From Castanea sativa (lineage: Eukaryota > Streptophyta > Magnoliopsida > Fagales > Fagaceae), in NCBI RefSeq assembly GCF_040712315.1, contig NC_134015.1, forward strand, positions 12,730,945-12,794,944: a stretch of 64,000 bases of DNA. Reading direction: 5' to 3'. How positions within the stretch are numbered: position 1 is the stretch's first letter; each line of letters starts with the position of its first letter. This document shows, in pieces, positions 11,211 through 20,891 of the stretch. Under the pieces are notes generated by a model, which was not told where the DNA came from, searched no databases, and was given only the letters and a program-made list of their open reading frames with translations. The translations under genes were made by a program, and so were the position numbers.

Positions 11211-11859
11211 AATAAAATTAGTCCCACCTCATGTAAGTTGTAACCATTTACTTCTTCTTCTTTTTTTTTCCTTTTTTTTCCATCTTCTTAATTAAAATGA
11301 TGAAACTTGTGCTCTAGGTTTGCGAAGAAATTAATCAGTTTATGATCTGTTTAAAACTCCTTGTGAGCAATAATGTGCCATTGGGGAATTTAGCTTATGT
11401 CCATATATGAAGTTGTACAGGAAAGAGGAAACTGAACTGCGTGTAGTACAAAATGCCATCGTACACAATGAAACTCTGAAAAAAGAATTCTTTGTTCTTA
11501 TAATTTTTTCAAAGAAAATTTACATATTCTCCATACTTTTCCTCATTGCATATTTTCTATGGATTAGAGAGTGCAACTTGATTAATCAAGAGCAAGTTTT
11601 TGATTCAGCTTGATTGGAAACTTTTTTTTTTCCACTTCGTTTTTTCTGTGATATCCGTGAGAGATGAGAGGGAAGGCGAGAAAGAAAAAACAAGAAATGG
11701 ATGGGGTAAGAGAAGAATTTGTAGAGATTTTCCCATAATCCCAGTCCAGCCTACCCGACTAATATAATGCCCTTATTAGTATATTAAGCGAATAGTGACT
11801 CTATTTGTAAATTCAATGGAAATCACTAAGTAGACATTCTAAATTAGGACAATCTAAAG
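11211..11859. other. Non-coding AT-rich stretch
   Basis: Poly(T)/CTT runs near 11250-11280 and a 68-codon plus-strand open frame with no recognisable features. Nothing else is supported. Confidence 0.5.
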
Positions 11860-12675
11860 CAACGGCAGAGCCAGGATTTGAGTTGAGAGAGGGCAAAATT
11901 TGTATATGATACATACACTTTCATGAAAGAAAATAAAAAAGTCAAATATTATAATAGCTAAGTACAGAGGAGTTTTATCAAGGTTCATGATGGATTGTGG
12001 CTTTCCAAGCGGTGAACTTTGCTTTTCACGTTGGTATGCAAGACTGCATTTTTGAAGGGATTAATTGTTGTATATATAGGTATATACATGGATAGGTCAT
12101 TTTCTAGAATTGCTATCTGTAAAACCCAACAACTTAGTTGTATCTTGGGGATAAATTTGTGATAACCCTTTAGCAACGATAGCGTAGGGGCAAATATTGT
12201 TTAAGGAAAATGATATTGTGCCTTCAAGTTATCTATTTTCTATTTTGTCTTTGTGTTATCCTTGTTCGTCCTTTATTACTTTATGTATTATTCCCAACAT
12301 TGATCAGGGCCTTTTTGCTAAAGTATAGTAGGAAAACATTAAAACTTATGTGTAAGGCATGTTAGTGGAGGACTTGTGGTTACTTATTTGTTCACTTAGA
12401 AGGTAGAGTTATGCTTTATTCAAGACTAAAGAAATAGAGTGGAGTTTTAGTTGGCTAAATTATTTTTAAGTGTGATTGAGTAGAGCTTTTGGTTAAATGA
12501 AATTCCTCACATGATAAGGAAGATCTTTGATCTAGATTACTATTTCTATCAAAAGAAAAAAAATAGGTTGGGGTTTTTAATAAGTACTAGCTATGAAACT
12601 AATGGTCTTTTTTGGACAAGCTGGGGGGCAGCCGCCCCCCTTGAGACCAACCCCCCCCCCCAAGCTCTACCCCTG
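11860..12675. mobile_element. hAT-like non-autonomous element (probable)
   Basis: The left end CAACGGCAGAGCCAGGATTT resembles the CAGGGGCGGAGCCAGGATTT type end of plant hAT elements. The right end, read in reverse, is CAGGGGTAGAGCTTG. The 8-bp flanks are ATCTAAAG (11852-11859) and ATCTGATG (12676-12683), matching at 6 of 8 positions, consistent with an old 8-bp target duplication. A G/C-rich foldback (GGGGGGCAGCCGCCCCCC) lies just inside the right end. There is no transposase frame. Confidence 0.6.
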
Positions 12676-12683
12676 ATCTGATG

Positions 12684-15287
12684 CTTAATAGATTGGCTGA
12701 CTTTAACTATTAAGCTCCTCTAGGCTTCTTTATTTGACAAGTACAAGCTCATCAAGGCTTATACATCGACCAAATGAAGCCCAAGCTTGAGTTTTGAGTT
12801 AATTTCTAACAAGCCAAGCCTGAGTGATTCCATGCTCAATTCGATAAGAATTTGCTAACAGCTAAAGTCCTTGGGAAACCCACTACAAAGAAACAATACA
12901 GACAAGAAGGATGTCTTGATTGCTATTTTTCACTCGTAAAATTAAAGATTTCGGGAAATATATGGGCATTTTAGTAATTCTCATGAGTGGGAAATATAAG
13001 ATTTTCACCATCTAAGAAGGTAATCACATTACAATAATTAATGGTAATGTGAATCTTTTAGTAATTTTACATTACTATAAAATTGTGTACAAATAAACGA
13101 ACCAAACATTATAATTCCATTTTTCCATAATGTTTTCCTTGTTATTGCAAACTAAACACCACCTTTCTGTCTTCGTCCTTTCCATCTTGAGATGACTACA
13201 AATCAGATGATACACCACTGCATATGGTAAGGTTTATAGGGTTGTATTAGAAGGTTTTATCTTACAAAATAGAAAAGATGTCCCTATACCCTATGCGTTG
13301 AATATAAAGGCTCACTGCATTGAATGGATTTTTCTGCTATGTTGATCTTTCTTTAGGGTTCTTGTTGTCATGCAGTTGTATGCTACATTCCTTATGATAT
13401 AGTTTTCGCACTGTGAGATAATTATCCCACTTGTGATTATAAATTGCACAATATTCACCCATCCTACCATGGTGAAATCTGATCCTAGCTATTTCACCAA
13501 TATAAATGTCTAAAAATTCGGAAATCCTCATCCATTTTCCCAGATCACAAAACCCTCTTCCCAGAAGACTGAGGATATGCAGCAAGAACACTACTCTAGG
13601 CTTTGTTCTTTACACAAAACAGTATGATCACATTGACAAACTAAAGCATCAATATTGATAACATATAAAGAACTGAATTTAGTCTGCCACCCCTTGAAAA
13701 CAATACGACTCATTTACAAACATAACTCAATGATAGCTGAAACTAATGATATCACAACCATGATTCAATCATCAATGACATCAACAAATTGAACTTACTG
13801 GTAAAAGTTCAACAGAGTTCAATGTAGTCATCATCCTTCCACAGAAATTTTATCAGATTTCTTGCAGCCACAGCCCCCATTCACCTCTTCGACAGAAAAC
13901 AAGGATATCATTTTCTTTTCAGTTTTTTTGGTTTCTTGTATTCTCTCCATTTGTCTTTGAATTGACTTACACCTTCAAGGAAATAGGGGAAAGAATCATA
14001 AAATTTATAGACCGCCAGATGTGCATGTCACAGAGAAATTCAAAAGAAAATTTTCTTAAAACGCAAGCGCCGACGCGCCGTGCGCACATTGTTGGGTTAT
14101 AGAGTAATTCTTTGACATGACAAATGCATCTTCTTGTAAGGCAACTTGTACAAACAACTTCAGGTTACAAATGCTACCTTCAATAAACTAGAATAACCCG
14201 CAACATCGTAAGCATGAATGGAAAACTTTTTTCTACAAAATCAAGTAGGAAAACCATAATCATATAATTTCAACATGTTGAAATATTCATGTGTGAGTAG
14301 TAAGTTTAGTTAAATAGTGAAGTCCCGCATTGAATTTCAATGAAAAGAGTAAGTGGTAAAGAGAACACATAATTGAACTCAAACTCGTAAGTTTAAACTT
14401 TTGGGTTAAGTAGTTTCCCTATATGTTATATTAACTTTTCAATTCGAGTCTTTCTAATCCTAAGGTATTCACTCCCCAATAATTGGTATATTAATTAGAA
14501 AATGTCTTCCCTTCATAGGGAAGATTAATTAAAGTACTACAAGTGACTTGGTAGAAGGCCCCCATGGGAAGGAAGAGATTTATTGGAATATTTAAAACTA
14601 AAATTCATAAGTGGTTTATGAACAAATAGTTGAAACTAATTACTCAGTGAAAACTACAAATGAATTAATCATCCAAAGCTCTTACTACATGCATGAACAC
14701 AAGGATTCAAAATTTTTTTTTATCACATCAAGAAGCAACATCTCTTCTATCACTGCAACTCAAACATTTAAAAAGATTAGTTAAGGCTCTTACCTCTTAC
14801 ACAAGAAAATTTGTTGAATGAAGATATCAACTTTGCTCTCTTTTAGAGTTTCTTGAAAGCATAGACGTTCAGAAGCAAATATCTCAAAATTTTCACGTCC
14901 ATGAGTCCATATATCTTTCCGCATTAGTCTTAGTATAAGATTCAGGATTTGCTCGAGGTAGCAGAAATCTAGCTATAGCTTTTGCTCCTTCCACTGCAAC
15001 ATTTTTTTTTTTTTTTGCCTTTCTTCTTCTTCTTTTTTTTTTTTTTTTTTTTTTTTTTAATAATCAAGAAACTTGATTGAAAACAAGCTGGAAACCCAGC
15101 AACAATGTACGAACAACAAACAAACAAGACTCCTAAAAAGGCAAGCCAACAGCAACAAATACCAGTCTACCACAAATACAGCAGCTACTATAACCTACAT
15201 ATACTAGAGCAGGACTACAACAACAAAGAAAAAATTTATTCCACCCCTAAAACAACTATCTGAAGATTCTCCAATTACGTGAGACAT
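12684..15287. other. Intergenic stretch without recognised gene
   Basis: AT-rich, with poly(T) runs at 15001-15016 and 15034-15058. The longest frame (13337-13591, minus) matches nothing I recognise. The right-hand part could hold the 3' untranslated region or lost 3' exons of the CC-NBS-LRR gene that ends at 15288. Confidence 0.5.
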
Positions 15288-15704
15288 CTAGTCACTAGGC
15301 ACTGAGTCTGACCAGTAACTTCTTAAACCCGTACTATCAAGGTTGAGATTTGGAAAATTAAAAATTCCTTGGGGGTCCTTATTCCATACATATTTCAATT
15401 TGGGTACGCGATCCAAACGCAATTCTTTCAACGGAATGACAGTTGCATCATGCGTTTCTTTAGCATCTTGCTCCTGCAGTTGAAATACTTCTTGTAGTGA
15501 ACCACAATCAGTTATGGTGAGATTCTCTAGGCTCCGAAATCTTGTCAGCATATCAGATTGAAAGATGTTCATAAGATTTTCACAGAATTCAACTTTCATT
15601 GCCTGAAGCTTGCAAAGGGAATATGGGGGGATTTGGTTGTCCCATATGATTTTCAAGTCATCCACGTAGGATATTTCCAAATATTCCAAACTAGGGAATG
15701 CAAC
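15288..15704 (-). pseudogene. Terminal CNL LRR exon
   Basis: It is entered at CCTGCAG and reads VAFPSLEYLEISYVDD...LKYVWNKDPQGIFNFPNL, then diverges from the family pattern and stops at a TAG (15288-15290). In related CNL genes more LRRs usually follow the GIF-F-NL motif, so the C terminus is probably truncated. Confidence 0.75.
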
Positions 15705-15888
15705 CTGCAGGGTTCATCCCATATGTTAATGAAACACCTAATAATAATAACTCACATAATGGAAGATAAAGTGTTAGAATATTTGTGAGTGAGTGCAATG
15801 GTTGGTTAAGTGGTCAACTCTTACATTGATTAATAAGCACAAGAAACTAAATCAGGAGGAAAATTGAAAAATATCTACCTCTTCACTG

Positions 15889-16418
15889 AAGAGAGGGTGT
15901 ATAGCAACAGTACGAGGGATTTCCTCTGTATTCATTTCCTTGATTTCTTTGCAGACAGTCATCACTGTGTCTGAATTGGAAGGTTTGGATATGAATGTCT
16001 TCAATTTAGGGCAATGTTCTATGAACAGTGACCTCATGGATTTAAATTCAATATTACCTCCGACGCAGAATCTTTTCAGAATTGGTAGACCGTTTAGTTT
16101 CAGGAATTCCAGTCGAGGGAACAACATCTTAGGAATTATTTCTTCTTCTTCTTCTTCTATGAATAGTATCTCTTCCATAGCCTTGCAATTCACTATGTGA
16201 AGATACTTGACCTGCACCATAGATCTTGCTATGGAGGATGACAGTAGATATTTGAAACTATCAGAGCCCCACACGCCCAAAGACGACAAATTTTGAAACC
16301 TTATGGATGTTTGCATGTTTTTTATTTTGCAGAAGGACCTTGCCCAATGTTGGTTTTGCTGTTTCTCTTCCAAGTCTATCAAGGACTGTTCCAAACTTTC
16401 CAAGTTGGCGAACACAAT
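15889..16418 (-). pseudogene. CNL LRR exon (third copy)
   Basis: It is entered at a CTGCAG acceptor and left at GTAGAT after LFSEE. The frame is open (IVFANLESLEQSL...CPKLKTFISK) with an acidic EEEEEE run encoded by CTT repeats on the plus strand. It is an irregular LRR of the same type as copies A and B but more diverged. Confidence 0.75.
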
Positions 16419-16566
16419 CTGCAGCAATAATAAATTCTTTTTCAACTCTGACAAACTCAAATCCTCATAAACATATGTACAAGTTAAATATGCTAAAAGA
16501 TTTTTAATTTTAGCATTTAAAAAAACTCAAAAATAAGAGAAGGGGGAAAGTTTAAAAAATATCTAC

Positions 16567-17184
16567 GCTTTCATTGATGTGTGATTGCGAAGTTGTATGA
16601 CGATTGTCCTCTAAATTTATTTCCACGAGTCCTTTACGAACCTCCATGTTTGAACTGGCATGTCTAAATGCAAATGTCTTCAATTTAGGGCAATTCTTTA
16701 TGCTAAATTTCTTCAATGATGGAAATTCCACATTACTGTCAATACAGAATCTTTTAAGTATTGGAAGATCTTCTAAGACCAAGCATTCTAGTCGAGGAAA
16801 CAACGCATCTGAAAGTATTTCTTCTTCATCTATGTGTAGAATCTCTTCCATAACCTTGCATTCAATTATGTGAAGATGTTTGACATTCATGATAAATCTC
16901 GCTGTATATAATTGCTATTTCATTTGAGGAAATCACCAAATTACCTTACAGTCCTCGATGTAAAGAGATTTGAGCTGAACCATAAATCTCACTGTAGAGG
17001 AAGACAGCAGGTATTTTAAATTGCCAGAGCCTTTCACGATCAAGTTACACAAATTGTGAAATCTTGAGTCTGTTTGTATGTTTGATAATTTGAAAGAGGA
17101 GCTTGCCCGATGTTGGTTGTGAAGTAGTATCTCTTCAGAGTGTATAGAGGACAGTTCCAACGTTTCCAAGTTGGGGAACACAAC
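16567..17184 (-). pseudogene. CNL LRR exon (copy A), composite and broken
   Basis: It begins like copy B (VVFPNLETLELSS) but breaks after IEDCKV at about 16940 and shows stop codons. It then resumes with a second, overlapping LRR segment (LHIIECKVMEEIL) that continues to ESVDIF. The junction carries a roughly 38-bp stretch including ATTTCATTTGAGGAAATCAC that also occurs at about 20245-20286, outside any exon. This looks like an unequal-recombination join between two LRR exon copies. Confidence 0.75.
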
Positions 17185-17562
17185 CTGCAACAATAATTAA
17201 TTATCTACTTCAGCAAACTTGTTAAAAGAAATGAAGAAAACGGTGTCGTATTTGCCTAATACAACAAGGCCCAGACCTCAAACGGTGATGAAGTCCAGAC
17301 TCAAAACGATGTCGTAAAGACTTGGGAGTAGTTTCTTTTTTTTTTTTTTTTTTGAGAGTTTTAACTTAAGTGACGCACGCGTGATCATTTTTTATTCATT
17401 TAGCTCAAGTTGTTAGTATTTGATTAGACACGTTAAAGTAATTAGGAAGCAGTTAATTCTCTCAAATGGCTAGATTGATTAAGACTTATGAAGGAACAGA
17501 GCCTCTGCAACAACAGTTAATTCACTCAAGCATTTTTGGTCACTCTGTTTTCTATATAAAGG
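17184..17562. repeat. Intronic segmental duplication, copy A
   Basis: 17184-17562 is nearly identical to 19803-20180, including GACGCACGCGTGATCATTTT and a TATATAAAGGA motif. The two are about 2.62 kb apart. With the flanking exon copies they show that an LRR exon plus its upstream intron was duplicated in tandem. A GA microsatellite follows copy A at 17566-17585. Confidence 0.85.
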
Positions 17563-17655
17563 ATCAGAGAGAGAGAGAGAGAGAGGGACTAGATTTCAGT
17601 CACAACCTCACAGGGGAAGACAGAAGCAACCAGAAAATGTGTTTTGGAGGGTAAA

Positions 17656-18618
17656 TGATAATTTCAATTAGAAAGTGATGGTAAAAAATATAAATTTATT
17701 ACTTTCTGGAGAGTGACTTTTAAGTTTTAACGGTGTTAAGCTAACGGGATTTGAATTAGATGCAATTTTGCCCCCTCATCCCTCATAAAATATTTTTACC
17801 ATCTTTACTTCTTCTTCTTTTTTTTCTTTTTTTTTTTTTACTTTTTAAATTTTATAATTTTTTTATTCAATGGTTAAGATTTGGAAGTTTCTTCTCAGCC
17901 ATTGAGAGTTATTGCACCCAATCTCAATTCTGAGAGATGATAGTTTATTTTGAAGAGCATTCGTATTAGTTCGTGCAAAAATTTCTTTTTATTTTAGGAT
18001 AAAAAATTACTTTTTCTATTTTACATTCTAACTTTTCAAAACAACCCACATCAAATTATCTATTTTATACTACATCTCATTAAATTATCAATTTTATTGA
18101 TTTTTTAATTGTTTATATTTCTTCACTCACAACAACCATTATCCTCTCTCTTCTTTCATCCTCAAGTTATGCAAAGAAAGAATAAAAAACAAATACAAAA
18201 CGAATAATAATAGTGTAAATTTATACTGTTACTGTAGCGACTATGTATTTTTACACAACTTTATATGGTCTAATATGGGTGAAGGTTGGATTTAGTTGGT
18301 CAAAATGTGGTTTTCTTTCTATTATACTAGCATTAATGCGAGTGCTCAAGGAAGGTTTATATACAATTCAAAATAATGAAAGAAGTCAATGAAATTTAGT
18401 AAACTTTAGATTAGGTTAGAGTAATTTTTTCCATTAAAATGGATTTGGCTATGTACATAAAAGCTAATAGGTGAGACCATAAGCAATAGTCATTTAAAGT
18501 CTTATTAAAAATTTTAATTAAATAATAGGGGCGATTAAAATAAGTTTTAAATTTTTCAATATTTAAGTGTTCGTTTGGTAACCTCTTATTTTTAGGTAGC
18601 TTATTATCGTAGTGTTTG

Positions 18619-18670
<52 letters not shown>

Positions 18671-19136
18671 TTTAGTAAAATTTAAGTTAAATGTGTGACA
18701 AAAAACCAAAAAGTAAACTTATTTTTTGAACAATTAAAAGTTAGATTATTTATTTTAAAAAAAAGTTAAAAAAAATTAGACAAAAAGAAAAAGTCAAACT
18801 GACTCTAAATTTAGCTCCGTAAATTTGGACACAAATAATTTTCAACTATATATAAGGCAATAACCTCACTTGAGGCACTTGTCTCTCTCACGTGTCCAAG
18901 GATTGTTTGACCAGGAGAAAGGTGTGTTTATCACAAGCACCCACTAGTTTGTTACTTCCTATACACTTCAATTAACAGTAGATAAATGACTATCAATATT
19001 TTACTGGTATTAATGGTTCATGATTTATATTGCTATGGAAGGTGTAAAGAAATTAACCACTGCTATGTGGAAAAAATTAACAGTATATGATTTCAGTTAA
19101 TTGATCATGCTATATGATTTTTAAGTTTCCCAGTGC
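17656..19136. other. Large intron / inter-exon DNA with MITE-like sequence and (AT)n
   Basis: It holds poly(T)-rich DNA, a probable decayed MITE at about 17950-18300 (ends recognised only loosely), and an (AT)n microsatellite at 18621-18667. No exon was found. The interval separates LRR exon copies A and B of the CNL gene. Confidence 0.45.
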
Positions 19137-19173
19137 AAGATTCTCAATGTTTCCAAACTTGGGAACGCAACCT
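19137..19173 (-). pseudogene. Truncated start of a second LRR exon type
   Basis: After a CAG acceptor the minus strand reads VAFPSLETLRI and then loses similarity. It matches the start of the exon at 15704 (VAFPSLEYLEIS). It marks where a duplicated exon pair was cut short. A 32-bp tandem repeat (CACATAATAGAAAATAAA type) lies next to it at about 19228-19292. Confidence 0.6.
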
Positions 19174-19317
19174 GCCAGTCCATCCTGTGTGTGCTCAGTG
19201 CTATTGACATATCTAATCATAATAACTCACATAATAGGAAATAAAATATATACGAAGTCACATAATAGAAAATAAAATATATACGAAGTAAAACAGGGAT
19301 AATAAAAATAGAATTAC

Positions 19318-19803
19318 CTCTTCATTGAAGAGAGGTTGCATGGCAGTTTGAGAGATCTCCTCTGAACTAACAGGTTTGAATATGAATGACTCCAATTTAG
19401 GGCATTTTTCTATCGACATATCCTTCAATGATGGAAATTTGATATTGCTTCCTACGCAGAATCTTTTGAGGACTGGAAGATCATTTAGAATCATGAGTTC
19501 CAGTTGAGGGAACAACTCCTTTGGAATTATTTCTTCTTCTCCTAAGTCTTCTGTGAGCAGTACCTCTTCCATTACCTTACAGTCCTCAATGTCAAGATAT
19601 TTGAGCTGAACCATAAATGTTGCTGTAGAAGAAGACAATAGGTATTTTAAATTGCCAGAGCCTTTCACCTTCAAGTCACGCAAATTTTGAAATATCGGGT
19701 CTATTAATTTGAAAGAGGAGGTTGCCCGATGTAGGTTGTGAAGTAGTATCTCTTCAGAGTGTATAGAGGACAGTTCCAACGTTTCCAAGTTGGGGAGCAC
19801 AAC
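19318..19803 (-). pseudogene. CNL LRR exon (copy B)
   Basis: It is entered at a GTTGCAG acceptor (exon from 19803) and left at a GTAATT donor after NEE. The 162-residue open frame starts VVLPNLETLELSS and carries irregular LRRs (LKYLLSSST, LKRFCVGSN, CPKLESF). It is intact by itself and in the phase expected for joining to exon 1. It is the cleanest of the duplicated LRR exons. Confidence 0.8.
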
Positions 19804-20180
19804 CTGCAACAACAATTAATTATCTACTTCAGCAAACTTGTTAAAAGAAATGAAGAAAACGGTGTCGTATTTGCCTAATACAACAAGGCCCAGACCTCAA
19901 ACGGTGATGAAGTCCAGACTCAAAACGATGTCGTAAAGACTTGGGAGTAGCTTCTTTTTTTTTAGAGAGTTTTAACTTAAGTGACGCACGCGTGATCATT
20001 TTTTATTCATTTAGCTCAAGTTGTTAGTATTTGATTAGACACTTTAAAGTAATTAGGAAGCAGTTAATTCTCTCAAATGCCTAGATTGGTTAAGACTTAT
20101 GAAGGAACAGAGCCTCTGTTACAACAGTTAATTCACTCAAACAATTTTGGTCACTCTGTTTTCTATATAAAGGAACAGAG
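19803..20180. repeat. Intronic segmental duplication, copy B
   Basis: Partner of 17184-17562. The poly(T) run is shorter here and a few bases differ. A 30-base A run follows at about 20345-20376. Confidence 0.85.
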
Positions 20181-20344
20181 CCTCTCATTGTTTTATAGTG
20201 AGAGAGTATTTTTGACAAACCTAAACAGTGCATAAGTTAGGGTACGTATACTATTGTTATTTCATTTGAGGAAATCACCAAATTTTTTATTTGAACAGTG
20301 GCATGGCAACTTGGCTAGCAATGAGAGGGAAGAGTCATCAAAAG

Positions 20345-20377
<33 letters not shown>

Positions 20378-20891
20378 AAAAAGACATGCATGAACAGAAA
20401 TCAAAGACCAATGAAAATGTGACGAATCCTGTAAACAATGCTAAGTATCTACAAATAAAAAAAAATTTGTGAATTGATTCTCTTAAGTTACCACGATTTC
20501 ATGGTGGGGTCATGGTTTTGTGAACAACTGTTTATGAGTATGGTCCCAAAATATTACAGTAATTATCTAGGTGAAAAATACAAACAAAAAAAATTAACAT
20601 AATTGAAGATTAAAAAAAAGTATATGACGCTTGCAAATCAAACGTAAGGTGCTGTCATTTATAAGAAAAGAATTTTAGAAAGACATGACAAACATTGATC
20701 AGCTTTTTTGCATCAAATTTTATAGCTTACCACAATTCCCACATATGGTACTATCAGGTTTCCAAAGAACTAAACTTTACAAATGCAGGGTTCATCAAGA
20801 CAAAAAGTAGAGATGCCAAAGACTCCTAACTCCTAAGTTACGAATGCAAAAAATGCAAAATCAAAACAGGGGATAAGCAAAATAGACTTAC

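Noticed and set aside
13337..13591. 84-codon minus-strand open frame
   Set aside because: No motif, no splice context and no similarity to neighbours; kept as anonymous intergenic DNA.
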